Below, piece by piece: positions 15,185 to 23,065 of a stretch of DNA of 63,947 bases. The stretch is from positions 1-63,947 of the IMG/VR virus record IMGVR_UViG_3300022602_000092; one strand, 5' to 3'. Each line of letters starts with the position of its first letter. Within the stretch, counting starts at the first letter, position 1. This DNA comes from a virus. Position numbers and translations under genes: made by a program. The notes beneath the pieces were generated by a model. That model was not told where the DNA came from, did no database searches, and saw only the letters and a program-made list of their open reading frames with translations.

Positions 15185-16318
15185 TTATTCGACTAGATAA
15201 TATTGGCTGGGTATAAAAGTAAGCCCACCAATTTTACCCAGTCTCTTGTCGAGAAAACTGGATGTTTTCTCAGTGATGTATTGTTTTAGTGCCCAATTCC
15301 AAGACTCAACAAAACGTGGGTTATACTGTTGTATCCATGATTCATTTTCTGTTATGATGGTTCCGGCCTGCTTTTGTACTTGGAACGTGCCTAAATCATA
15401 ATCAGGATAGCAGGCCATTTGATACAACATCCTAAATTTATTATATTTTTCTATATGACTCACATTGCTCAAGCCGGGGTTATCCCAAACTTCTAGATCC
15501 GGACGTAGTTTGACCAAATCCTTGATGCAGTGTGCTTGTAGTATGGGGATGGTGGGAAAGTCTCGACTCCAATAAAATAATTCCACTTGCTTGTGCTCGG
15601 GCATACTGTCCAAATTAAACATATCCCTGAAACAAGCATTGAATTTGGATTTACCCGTAACAGCGTCTGTGGTTTTGTAACAATTGATTTTTTCAATTCC
15701 AATTACGTGTGCTACAGTTTCGCCACGACTTTCAGCAAGAGTTTCATTGTCTGATTGCTTGGCAAATTTAAACATGGTTGACATGTGTTGATATTTGTTC
15801 ATTTTGGCAATGTCTTTTTCCGACAATGCATCTATGTTAAATGAATCAGAATAATCCAAAATAGATATATTTGTTTTTGGATGTGTCTTTTTGATGTCTT
15901 CTAGTACTGGCAATACTGCATATTCAAACTCACTGGTCAAGTTGTCTGCATTTAGATTTAGGGGATCTGCTGGTCTATACTTGCGCTCGGCAAAGGGCCA
16001 ACGTGTTCTAACCTCGTCAAGATGTATACCATTGGCAAGGAAACTGTGTAACACAGTCCAAGAATCCATACCACCACTGAAGTGCACCACAACATAATCG
16101 TAGTTGTCCCTAATCTGTTGTGCACGATCTCGGTACAAATCACGTAACGTGCCACTGGGTCTGATGGTCCAGTCAATCTTGGCAAATACATCATCATGAA
16201 AGTGCCAAGTTATGGGCTGATGTCTTGTTTGGGCATTGTAGATTGCCTCAAGTTTGTTTAGATAAACGTCAGCACCCACTTGATAATAACCATATGGGTA
16301 ATTAATGTGCTGGATCAT
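15185..16318 (-). CDS. PP-loop ATPase family protein (paralog 2)
   Basis: 377 residues, with PP-loop S81-G-G-M-D-S86 after 'YDYVVVHF' at the same position as paralog 1. The N-terminal module is conserved ('GYYQVGADVYLNKLEAI'). The later motifs are diverged: 'VIGIEKINCY' replaces W-G-C-D-K-P, and 'ELFYWSRDFPTIPILQA' replaces F-Y-W-x-P-E...K-Q-A. It is the most divergent of the four and may act on a different substrate. Its first 17 bases overlap the end of TctC-like gene 2, mirroring the overlap between paralog 1 and TctC-1. Confidence 0.75.
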   Translation of the reverse strand: MIQHINYPYGYYQVGADVYLNKLEAIYNAQTRHQPITWHFHDDVFAKIDWTIRPSGTLRDLYRDRAQQIRDNYDYVVVHFSGGMDSWTVLHSFLANGIHLDEVRTRWPFAERKYRPADPLNLNADNLTSEFEYAVLPVLEDIKKTHPKTNISILDYSDSFNIDALSEKDIAKMNKYQHMSTMFKFAKQSDNETLAESRGETVAHVIGIEKINCYKTTDAVTGKSKFNACFRDMFNLDSMPEHKQVELFYWSRDFPTIPILQAHCIKDLVKLRPDLEVWDNPGLSNVSHIEKYNKFRMLYQMACYPDYDLGTFQVQKQAGTIITENESWIQQYNPRFVESWNWALKQYITEKTSSFLDKRLGKIGGLTFIPSQYYLVE

Positions 16319-17201
16319 TCTTTATTAGATTTTTCCATTTGGCATGATCTTTGTTAAAAAATTCCACAGTCTCGTTTAGATTTAAATTTGCCGGAATACT
16401 GTAATCATATCCATACAGCACATAATTGAACTTGTTTGCCTCAAAAAATATATCATGCAATTCTTTGATCACCTCGGGTGCAGTATCGGCTCGCACCAAC
16501 ATCATGTAATCTGATGTCAAATGCTCAAATCCCCGTATGTGCTGGCTGGCAAATGTGGGGAATAATTTGTTATTTGCCACACCAGTCGATCCAATGGCAT
16601 TGAGATTGTGCCCCTCTATCCACGGCACTGCGCTAGAAGGTACATCAATATTTAGATCAAGTACTCCGCCCAATACATCTTTAGTGGGCGCACTTGTACT
16701 ATTGTAGCCCACTATAATTATTTCTGTGTTGGGCAATAACTTTTGTAATTGGCGAGCAACTACTTCTGTTTGATGTCCCAATATTGCGCCCACAGTCAAA
16801 GACTTTTGTTGTTTTAATTCATCAAAGGATTTATATTTTTTACTGACCACGATGTAGGGCAAGTCTTGGCATTCTATTAGCACAGGAGCAAAGTCAGATA
16901 CATTGTAACTTTCATTTGGATAGTACAAGGGCCTTATAAAGAAACTGCTGGGAGTGCTGAGAACGACTGCACCAGGTCGAGCAGACAGTGTATGCCCAAC
17001 TGCCACTTGCCCGCCACCACCAACACGACTTTCGAATGTAAAAACATATTTGGACTGTTGTGCGTTGCTTTGGGCAATTATAGTTCTAATATAGTTTGCT
17101 TGATTTGAGCCGGGATTGAGCGGCCAAACAATAGAAACCGGTATTGGTGCGGCCAATGACATATTCATTACGAACAATATCAACAGCCATGCACGATGCA
17201 T
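16302..17201 (-). CDS. TctC/Bug-type periplasmic solute receptor 2
   Basis: 299 residues from the ATG at 17201, one base after the stop of the cytidylyltransferase. A longer in-frame start at 17327 lies inside that gene and is rejected. The signal peptide is 'MHRAWLLILFVMNMSLAA'. The mature N-terminus 'PVSIVWPLNPGSNQANYIR' parallels the family's 'I-x-x-V-V-P-x-x-P-G' opening, and the Gly-rich stretch 'VGGGGQVAVGH' corresponds to the ligand loop. Later 'IIVGYNSTSAPTKDVLGG' parallels 'PYKG...DLLGG'. It is strongly diverged from TctC-1, so the two are probably not a recent duplication. It is paired by overlap with PP-loop paralog 2. Confidence 0.75.
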   Translation of the reverse strand: MHRAWLLILFVMNMSLAAPIPVSIVWPLNPGSNQANYIRTIIAQSNAQQSKYVFTFESRVGGGGQVAVGHTLSARPGAVVLSTPSSFFIRPLYYPNESYNVSDFAPVLIECQDLPYIVVSKKYKSFDELKQQKSLTVGAILGHQTEVVARQLQKLLPNTEIIIVGYNSTSAPTKDVLGGVLDLNIDVPSSAVPWIEGHNLNAIGSTGVANNKLFPTFASQHIRGFEHLTSDYMMLVRADTAPEVIKELHDIFFEANKFNYVLYGYDYSIPANLNLNETVEFFNKDHAKWKNLIKNDPAH

Positions 17202-17202
17202 T

Positions 17203-17682
17203 TTATTTTTTGCCTGATAAGAGTTTTTGACTTTCTGCAGCCACAACACGTTGACGCAAACTGCTACTGGAGAAAGAATGATCTCTACTATTGAATACAT
17301 TTTCGATCTGCATTGCGGCGCCTTCATTGCGTCCAGTAAAGTTTGTGTCTTCGTACTCGCTACCTAATATACGTACATCAATTGGTAGTGTTAGTAATAT
17401 ATCTATTAGGTCTTGTTCTGTGGTGTAGACAATAATTTCATCTACATAACGGCATGCGCCCAATTGTATTTGTCGTTCCACAATGCTTTGCACCGGGGGA
17501 TTTTTAGTATCCGGGCGGTCAATACTTGCGTCAGTTTGTAAACCTGCAATTAAGTAATCGCAGTGATTTTTTGCTTCGGCTAGCATGGCAATGTGTCCGG
17601 CATGTAGCATGTCAAATTGCGAGAAGGTGATGCCAATGCGTTTACCTTGGGCTTTGAGTTCTTTGATTCTATTGAATATCAT
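17203..17682 (-). CDS. Cytidylyltransferase-like nucleotidyltransferase
   Basis: 159 residues. 'GITFSQFDMLHAGHIAML' contains the H-x-G-H signature of the cytidylyltransferase family (glycerol-3-phosphate, heptose or ethanolamine type), and 'SSSSLRQRV' near the end resembles the I-S-S-T-x-x-R motif. The enzyme would join CTP or ATP to a phosphorylated alcohol or sugar. 'IVYTTEQDLIDILLTL' and 'RILGSEYED' fit the Rossmann fold. It overlaps ClpS by 4 bases upstream and is one base from TctC-2. It might activate a sugar or polyol phosphate for a glycan. Confidence 0.8.
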   Translation of the reverse strand: MIFNRIKELKAQGKRIGITFSQFDMLHAGHIAMLAEAKNHCDYLIAGLQTDASIDRPDTKNPPVQSIVERQIQLGACRYVDEIIVYTTEQDLIDILLTLPIDVRILGSEYEDTNFTGRNEGAAMQIENVFNSRDHSFSSSSLRQRVVAAESQKLLSGKK

Positions 17683-17999
17683 ATGTCTTGTTCTATTTTA
17701 ACTTGTAATGGAAATCCATGTTGACGAGCCAGTAGCGTAACTTCAATGCCCTTTTGTTCAGCCATCTCGTAGGGCAAATTGGCAACTACTGCGCTTTCTT
17801 CATCATGCACCTTCATGGTCAATGCTTCTGCACTGTCTCGGTTGTAGCCAAAAATTTCTGTTAGTGTTTCCACAACAAATTCAAAAGTTGTTACTTCATC
17901 ATTGACGTAGATAACATTAAAGTTCTTGGGTTCCTTGTACTCCTCTTTGGGAGCAATCTTGGGTCTAATTTCTGTTAGGGTTTTTGTATCTGTAGTCAT
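17679..17999 (-). CDS. clpS: ClpS-like adaptor for the ClpAP protease
   Basis: 106 residues, close to bacterial ClpS. After a flexible N-terminus comes 'FNVIYVNDEVTTFEFVVETL', with the N-D-[ED]-x-T binding motif, then a conserved His in 'KVHDEESAVV' and 'LPYEMAEQKG'. ClpS binds proteins with hydrophobic N-terminal residues and hands them to ClpA. A phage copy could redirect host N-end-rule proteolysis; ClpS has been reported in other large phage genomes. The gene lies just after the Hsp20 terminator and upstream of the cytidylyltransferase. Confidence 0.9.
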   Translation of the reverse strand: MTTDTKTLTEIRPKIAPKEEYKEPKNFNVIYVNDEVTTFEFVVETLTEIFGYNRDSAEALTMKVHDEESAVVANLPYEMAEQKGIEVTLLARQHGFPLQVKIEQDI

Positions 18000-18009
18000 A
18001 ATATGAATA

Positions 18010-18031
18010 AAGGGGTAGTTGTATACCCCTT
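18010..18031 (-). terminator. Hairpin terminator after hsp20
   Basis: Perfect 8-bp stem AAGGGGTA / TACCCCTT with a 6-base loop, followed on the minus strand by TATT. It lies between the Hsp20 stop (18050) and the ClpS start (17999). Confidence 0.7.
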
Positions 18032-18049
18032 ATTTTACGCGAAATTTAA

Positions 18050-18508
18050 TTATTTCGCAAATGAAATGGCAATCTTTTTAGGCTTTTGTTCTTCAGGGAT
18101 TACCTGTTCTAGAGCAATTGCCAAAATACCATTCTTTACGTTGGCACCTCGAACTTCAATGTGTTCGGCCAAAGGGAAAGTACGTGTGAAATCTCGGTTA
18201 CTGATACCTTTGTGTAGGTATTCTAATTCGGATTCATCTGTACGGTTACGCTCACCTTTTACAGTTAGCACGTTTTCCTTTAGTTCCACATCGATTTCAT
18301 CCTCTGCAAATCCGGCTACTGCCAGTTCAATTGCATAGTGTGTGTCATCTAATTTGACCACATTGTGTGGAGGATAATTACCATCCGCTTTGCTATTGGC
18401 AAATGTGCGATTTAGTTGATCAAACATGTGATCAAAGCCAATACTGTGGCGGTGCAACTGAGTTGCTAATTGTGGTAAATCGAGAGTGTGAATTGAAAAT
18501 TGTGTCAT
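18050..18508 (-). CDS. Small heat-shock protein (Hsp20/IbpA-like)
   Basis: 152 residues with an alpha-crystallin domain: 'PPHNVVKLDDTHYAIELAVAG' opens it, 'LTVKGER' and 'GISNRDFTRTFPL' follow, and 'GANVKNGILAI' leads to the conserved end. 'IGFDHMFDQLNR' near the N-terminus resembles the IbpA/B start. It keeps unfolded proteins soluble, and T4-like cyanophages also encode one. A TAGGAGA ribosome site precedes the start. The leader (about 65 bases from a late-type promoter at 18575) holds a hairpin at 18546-18570. Confidence 0.92.
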   Translation of the reverse strand: MTQFSIHTLDLPQLATQLHRHSIGFDHMFDQLNRTFANSKADGNYPPHNVVKLDDTHYAIELAVAGFAEDEIDVELKENVLTVKGERNRTDESELEYLHKGISNRDFTRTFPLAEHIEVRGANVKNGILAIALEQVIPEEQKPKKIAISFAK

Positions 18509-18545
18509 GTTTTTCTCCTATTAAGCAAGTTTTATGACTTTGTAA

Positions 18546-18570
18546 TGTAGCCCCGGAATTGGGCACTACA
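18546..18570 (-). promoter_or_regulatory. Stem-loop in the hsp20 leader
   Basis: In the minus-strand transcript TGTAG...CTACA pairs, extended by CCC/GGG around a 6-base loop. It lies about 30 bases before the ribosome site, which it does not cover. It may be an mRNA stabiliser or the terminator of the bS21 gene upstream. Confidence 0.4.
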
Positions 18571-18574
18571 CATT

Positions 18575-18581
18575 TATTTAT
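18575..18581 (-). promoter_or_regulatory. Late-type promoter ATAAATA (hsp20)
   Basis: Minus-strand TATAATAAATAAATG, 67 bases upstream of the Hsp20 ATG. It leaves a leader that carries the stem-loop and TAGGAGA. Confidence 0.5.
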
Positions 18582-18621
18582 TATATACTACTATTAATAA
18601 TATACAAATAAATTGAACAAA

Positions 18622-18870
18622 TTAGAACATCTTTTTGGGCAGAGCCTGTGCTTCTAATTTCTTTTGCCAACGGCGCTTTGCGGCATTTTTGGCTTGTTTG
18701 CGTCGAGTAGTGGGTTTGGTATAAAATTCCCGATCCCGTAATTCATTTAGTAGTCCAGATTCTAGAACTTTCTTTTTGAATTTACGTAGGGCCTTGTCCA
18801 CGTTGTCGTATTGCACAATAACCGTGTTACCGGTTACTTTCTTGAAATTTGGTTTATCGTAATAACTCAT
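18622..18870 (-). CDS. rpsU: Ribosomal protein bS21
   Basis: 82 residues from the second of two tandem ATGs (18873 and 18870). I prefer 18870 because it sits 4 bases from the promoter element, as in other genes here. 'VDKALRKFKKKVLESGLLNELRDREFY' (quoted as one block of two motifs, A-L-R-K-F-K-K and R-D-R-E-F-Y) and a very basic C-terminus ('TTRRKQAKNAAKRRWQKKL') define bS21. bS21 sits near the anti-Shine-Dalgarno end of 16S rRNA and helps initiation. Phage copies are known and are thought to favour phage mRNA, which suits a phage with many leaderless or weak-SD genes. Confidence 0.92.
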   Translation of the reverse strand: MSYYDKPNFKKVTGNTVIVQYDNVDKALRKFKKKVLESGLLNELRDREFYTKPTTRRKQAKNAAKRRWQKKLEAQALPKKMF

Positions 18871-18873
18871 CAT

Positions 18874-19164
18874 TTATTTAGTAAAATATTCTGCGGGTGA
18901 TTTTAATAGACAATTGGGCCCGAATCCAATGGGTGTGGGAACTGTGAATTTGAGTTGATTTTCTTGTAATAGAATGGCATCAACTCGGAACATGATCTTG
19001 TTCAACCATTCTAGATCATTCATTTCTTCGTTGTAAAAATATATATTGTACGAGGTTCCGGATTCCTTTACTGCGGTGGCGCAGGCTTGGGCTTCCGGGC
19101 CCGTGGCGCCAATAATCAATACGCTGGTAATATAATCCGGAGGGGTTACAAAATTGCTATGCAT
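18874..19164 (-). CDS. Small hypothetical protein
   Basis: 96 residues. 'SVLIIGATGPEAQACATAV' looks like a beta-alpha start of a Rossmann- or flavodoxin-like fold, and 'SGTSYNIYFYNEEMNDLEWL' and 'VDAILLQEN' could be later strands. It overlaps the membrane/coiled-coil gene by 8 bases and its stop is within the bS21 promoter. No family recognised. Confidence 0.6.
   Translation of the reverse strand: MHSNFVTPPDYITSVLIIGATGPEAQACATAVKESGTSYNIYFYNEEMNDLEWLNKIMFRVDAILLQENQLKFTVPTPIGFGPNCLLKSPAEYFTK
18875..18881 (-). promoter_or_regulatory. Late-type promoter CTAAATA containing upstream stop codon
   Basis: Minus-strand CTAAATAAATGATG. The stop TAA (18876-18874) of the upstream gene, the promoter element and the bS21 start codons lie within 14 bases. 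Confidence 0.55.
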
Positions 19165-20827
19165 GACGTCCTCCCACTAAATTTTGAACTTGTTGCAGTT
19201 CGATCTCAGTCAAATCATCAATGCTATACTCGCCTGTAGACAGTTTTTCTGCTAGATATTGAATATATGCATCGTTGTAAGCGTATGCTCCTGTGGTTGA
19301 TTTGTTTACCTCAATCCATTTGGTTTCATTCCATTTAAACAGTCTGCTGGGTTTAAAATCAGTACGTAAGTACATGTCTCCGCGAATGGGGTTGTTGGGA
19401 AACTCCATACCAAATCCCGCATTGGGCTTGCGGGTCAACAATGTTTCTATTGAATCTGTTATGTACTGTTCTTTTTTGGGTTCGGGCTCCGGTAGTGGTT
19501 CTCCGGCCAAGTCAGTTACGATCTCGGACTGCGTATCTTTGATCATCTCGACAGATGTTTGTTCCTCCACTACAGGTTCCACAAAAGGTTCCGGAATGTC
19601 TTCGTGTAATTCCTCCTCAAAAGTATATTCAATTGGCGGAGGGGGATTTTTTAAACGCAATAGTTCTTCATTTAATTGATGTAATTCAAATGTTAGTTCA
19701 TCTATTTCAGTACGTAATGACAATTCTCGTTGTTGTATTTGTTGATTGGACTCGGCCATGCGATCATAGTCTTCTTGATTTTGTTTTACAAACTCAATTA
19801 AGTCATCACGATCCTTTTCAACCAATGCTACTTTGGCTTCTAGTTCTGCAACACGGGGATTGGGTCTTACAACATCAACTTCAGTGGATAGTGCCTCTGA
19901 TTCCTGCACATTAAAAGCAGGTAGTTCAATTGCGGGGTTAGTATGTTGATCTTCTGCTCGTGCTTGTTCCACGGCATCGTCTAGCGTTGGGGATGTTTCA
20001 TGAGATTTAATTTGTTCAATTTGGTCCATTGTTAATGGGCCGTCATCTTGTTCATATTTTGCTTGTTTGTCTTCTCTAATCCAAGCAAATGTCATTTGTG
20101 CCGCTAACAACATCACAACTGCCAAGGGATCAAATACAATAACGATTAGGATAATAACCCAAGTCACTGCTCGTTCTAGAATCGACGAATCCGGGTTCGA
20201 ACCATATACAAATGCCGCAATATACTTAATCGGTCCAACTTCTGCCTCGACCTTACGGTTCTCAGCCCGAACAGGTGCCGATTGGTCATTAAGCTGACTA
20301 ATGATGACTTGGTTGGTTTCAATGTCCTTGACAAGCAGGTTTCGGTCACGTTGCTGAGATCGACGTATAGTTGCGGCTTTCTCCGCTCCCTTTTCTGAAT
20401 CTGAGCGTGCCATGATTTGGTCCACTGCCTCATCCATTTGTCTAAGTTGCTTGCGGTCGGCTTCAATGTTTTCTCGTGCAGTTTTAATTCGTTCGTCATA
20501 TATTGCTACCTTTGCTTGTACATCACCACTTACTAGAGTTTGATCACTGTGTGCTTTGGAGAGATAGCCAAAAATACCCAAACTGGTTATAACCATTAGG
20601 ATGGCCACTGCGGAGACTGCATACCATTTCATTAACAAGGGCAAACGTGGCCAATGTGCTTTGACCCAGCTTGCAGTTACCAATTTACCAACTTCTAGGC
20701 TTACGCCCATTATGGCAATTGGTATTGCGGCAGCGGAAAATATGGCCATTAAGCCCATTACTGAGTAGTAAATGGCTACGCCTGAAATGGTTAGTCCGGA
20801 AAGTAATAGTAGAACGGCAAGTATCAT
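19157..20827 (-). CDS. Large membrane protein with coiled coil and phage-type C-terminal module
   Basis: 556 residues. Three hydrophobic segments lie within residues 1-90, then a charged coiled-coil loop (about 100-190), then a further hydrophobic pair near 205-250 ('VTWVIILIVIVFDPLAVVML'). A long Gln/Glu-rich coiled coil and a Pro/Glu-rich linker follow. The C-terminus holds 'GDMYLRTDFKPSRLFKWN', a small module often found in phage virion proteins. Similar membrane proteins with periplasmic coils are common in T4-like aquatic phages, but their function is not known to me. The start codon lies in a 13-bp inverted repeat that could block translation. Confidence 0.65.
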   Translation of the reverse strand: MILAVLLLLSGLTISGVAIYYSVMGLMAIFSAAAIPIAIMGVSLEVGKLVTASWVKAHWPRLPLLMKWYAVSAVAILMVITSLGIFGYLSKAHSDQTLVSGDVQAKVAIYDERIKTARENIEADRKQLRQMDEAVDQIMARSDSEKGAEKAATIRRSQQRDRNLLVKDIETNQVIISQLNDQSAPVRAENRKVEAEVGPIKYIAAFVYGSNPDSSILERAVTWVIILIVIVFDPLAVVMLLAAQMTFAWIREDKQAKYEQDDGPLTMDQIEQIKSHETSPTLDDAVEQARAEDQHTNPAIELPAFNVQESEALSTEVDVVRPNPRVAELEAKVALVEKDRDDLIEFVKQNQEDYDRMAESNQQIQQRELSLRTEIDELTFELHQLNEELLRLKNPPPPIEYTFEEELHEDIPEPFVEPVVEEQTSVEMIKDTQSEIVTDLAGEPLPEPEPKKEQYITDSIETLLTRKPNAGFGMEFPNNPIRGDMYLRTDFKPSRLFKWNETKWIEVNKSTTGAYAYNDAYIQYLAEKLSTGEYSIDDLTEIELQQVQNLVGGRHA

Positions 20828-20868
20828 AGTAGTAAAAGAGTGTTAGTCGCTTATTCTACTATGATACT
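20820..20868 (-). promoter_or_regulatory. 13-bp inverted repeat enclosing the start codon of the membrane protein gene
   Basis: AGTATCATAGTAG (20820-20832) is the exact inverse of CTACTATGATACT (20856-20868), with a 23-base spacer. The ATG at 20827-20825 lies in one arm, so the mRNA could fold and hide its start. No clear Shine-Dalgarno is present. A dyad operator is the alternative. Confidence 0.55.
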
Positions 20869-20890
20869 GCATTAAAAGCAACAGGTTTGG

Positions 20891-22912
20891 TTAAATGGTA
20901 TTGTTACCAATTGCAGTTACAAATAGATTGCCCGTTGTTCCGTCGAAATTAAAATATTTGATATACATACTTTGGTGTGATGTAACAAAAATACTAGCAC
21001 CGTTTGTAGATTGCCCGCTAGACACCCCGTGATTGAACTGTGTGCTGCCGCCAGCCGGACTCATTACCAGCACTTCCACTGTTTTGCCTATTGTAGTTGC
21101 TAGGTTGATCAAATTGGCAGTGAGAGTTGTACCGGGCCCGGTTGTGTGTACATGTATCAAATCGTCTGTATCAAAGTTGATTGGAACCACATTGGCCACT
21201 AGGGTGGGCTGTGTTGCATTGTGGGTAATACCCTTGGTTGAACTAAAAGTCCCATTAACAGCAACATTGCCTGTGGTCAATGTCTTACCCGCGGCCATAA
21301 CAGTGTTAAGATTCAGTACTAAGTTAGCAGTAGAACCAGTTGACCCGATCTGTATATCAATGTTGCCTGTAGCGGATTGGATTGTGTTATCGACAAACTT
21401 TAATTGACCAACTTGTAACTGGTTGGCTCCGTTGATTTGTAACACACCGTTTGTAACAGTAAGTTCTGCACTTATTGCGGCGTTAGCAGTATCTTGGATG
21501 TATATTGATCCCGGACCAATATAGACACTCTTCCATTTTCTGGTCTCACTACCAAGGTAATATGTATTATCAAGGCTAGGAGTTAAGTTACCGCCGATGT
21601 TGCTGTCTGCGGTTAAATTAATACCTGCAAAGGTCGGAGTGGCATTTGCAGAAACATCCTGCCCAATACTAACAGTAATAGCACTGCCTAAACTAACAGT
21701 GCCACCGCCCGTGACGCCTGTTCCTGAGTTTACTGTGACTGTTGAATTTTGTAATTTAACGTTTTGTATACTGCTTGCAGCCAATGCACCGATAACATCA
21801 GCATTGCTTAATGTTATAGCACCAGTACGTGTATTGAATGTTGTTACTCCGTTGGCGCCGACTGGAATTCTTTCCCAAGTTGCACCGTTATAAATTACCC
21901 AGTCGCCTGCAACAAAAGTAGACCCTAGGTTGGTACCACCGGTAGTAACTGCATATTCATATCCAGTTGTACCTACGCCATTGGCCAGTGTTGGTACGTT
22001 GGTATTAGCGTTCCATGTGCCTTGATAACTTACTCCGCCTAACAACGAAGTAGGAATTTGTGATAATGTAAGTCTACTTGCGCCGTCTAATGTAGCAACA
22101 CCGCTGGCTGCGCCCAGTTGTGTTAATGGGATAGCCGCAGTACTCTGAGTTGTTGCGTCAGCAAAAGTAATACCACCACTGTCTATTGTTAAACTACGAC
22201 TAACGCTATTGCTATTAATAGCACTAGTCCAAAACTGTATGTTGCTGCCTTGGTTAGTTCCGGTTTGATCTTGGCTGGAAACAAAATCTATACGAGCTGT
22301 ACTTAATGCGGGCCATCCTGCGCTAGTATAAGGAGTAGCACCAACTCGACTAACAACTTCTCCGGACAATACTGCGGAAGGAGCAGTGCTAGATCCATTG
22401 TATCTGCGGCCAATGTATGCTGCATATCCTGCTTGGCCATCATTGTAAATTCTGCTGCTGTTGTTAGGTTGCCCTGTTACGTGGAGTAATACACCAGTAT
22501 TCTGCGGCGCTTGGACTGAATTCGTTGAACTTCCAATAATATCAATGCCCGAGTCAAGGCTATTGACTACTGGTACATAAAAATTAATAGTTTTGTTTGA
22601 TAGACTTTCAATCAGTAAATCACCTGCAGGCGACTCAGTAACAAAATTACCAACTATATACACATTACCTGTGCCATTACTAGCAATAGTAAGATCCTGA
22701 TTTGTGCCAGTGGAACTCATTGTAGCCCCATTGAACACTATATTGCCGATTCTATTACTACCCAATGCGATTGGGTTTCCACCAGGAGTAACCCCGTCAC
22801 TAAGTCTTAGGTTGCCAGTTGACTCATCATAAAACATGTGACCTTTTTCACCGACAAAGGTTGCACCGTTTGTGTTGTTTGCTCTACTAGTAAATAATTT
22901 TTGGATTGCCAT
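20891..22912 (-). CDS. Tail-fibre / adhesin-like virion protein
   Basis: 673 residues. The N-terminal 'GEKGHMFYDESTGNLRLSDG', followed by T-P-G-G, is the short hyaluronidase/fibre-type module common at the start of phage fibres; the same pattern occurs in the giant fibre gene at 50409. The body is Gly/Asn/Thr/Ser-rich with repeating 'GNxxV', 'VNGTF' and 'LGAASGVATLDGASRL' units typical of trimeric beta-helical shafts. The C-terminus carries 'FNHGVSSGQS' and a hydrophobic beta-rich end. It presumably binds host surface structures. It starts 2 bases after a 46-residue zinc-finger-like gene. Confidence 0.8.
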   Translation of the reverse strand: MAIQKLFTSRANNTNGATFVGEKGHMFYDESTGNLRLSDGVTPGGNPIALGSNRIGNIVFNGATMSSTGTNQDLTIASNGTGNVYIVGNFVTESPAGDLLIESLSNKTINFYVPVVNSLDSGIDIIGSSTNSVQAPQNTGVLLHVTGQPNNSSRIYNDGQAGYAAYIGRRYNGSSTAPSAVLSGEVVSRVGATPYTSAGWPALSTARIDFVSSQDQTGTNQGSNIQFWTSAINSNSVSRSLTIDSGGITFADATTQSTAAIPLTQLGAASGVATLDGASRLTLSQIPTSLLGGVSYQGTWNANTNVPTLANGVGTTGYEYAVTTGGTNLGSTFVAGDWVIYNGATWERIPVGANGVTTFNTRTGAITLSNADVIGALAASSIQNVKLQNSTVTVNSGTGVTGGGTVSLGSAITVSIGQDVSANATPTFAGINLTADSNIGGNLTPSLDNTYYLGSETRKWKSVYIGPGSIYIQDTANAAISAELTVTNGVLQINGANQLQVGQLKFVDNTIQSATGNIDIQIGSTGSTANLVLNLNTVMAAGKTLTTGNVAVNGTFSSTKGITHNATQPTLVANVVPINFDTDDLIHVHTTGPGTTLTANLINLATTIGKTVEVLVMSPAGGSTQFNHGVSSGQSTNGASIFVTSHQSMYIKYFNFDGTTGNLFVTAIGNNTI

Positions 22913-22914
22913 AA

Positions 22915-23055
22915 TTAAATTTCTTTCCCTAAAGTTTTACACTTATCAAAATGATATTGTTTCATTTGTGGCAATCCGCCAATTTTATTACAATGGGGGC
23001 ATTCAACTTTGGGTTTTGGTTTTCTTAAATAGGCATAAACGTAATACGTATTCAT
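22915..23055 (-). CDS. 46-residue zinc-finger-like peptide, possible homing-endonuclease remnant
   Basis: A short gene directly before the fibre gene. It starts 'MNTYYVYAYLRKPK', resembling the first strand of GIY-YIG proteins, and continues 'CPHCNKIGGLPQMKQYHFDKC', quoted here as the C-P-H-C...H-F-D-x-C motif that occurs near homing endonucleases in T4-like phages. The catalytic core is absent, so it may be a decayed endonuclease or a minimal zinc-binding peptide. No ribosome site is obvious. Confidence 0.45.
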   Translation of the reverse strand: MNTYYVYAYLRKPKPKVECPHCNKIGGLPQMKQYHFDKCKTLGKEI

Positions 23056-23065
23056 ACAATGTAAA

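Noticed and set aside
12008-16318. PP-loop genes as a 7-deazaguanine DNA modification system
   Set aside because: No QueD, QueE, FolE or transglycosylase gene is in the window, and the PP-loop motifs are not QueC-like. It cannot be excluded from the rest of the genome.
11133-17201. TctC genes as host chromosomal contamination
   Set aside because: Both overlap phage-type neighbours in coding sequence and lie between phage core genes.
16302-17327. Long start of TctC-2 at 17327
   Set aside because: It would lie inside the cytidylyltransferase gene and precede a proper signal peptide that starts at 17201.
18546-18570. RNA thermometer for hsp20
   Set aside because: The hairpin does not pair with the ribosome site and no fourU or ROSE pattern is visible.
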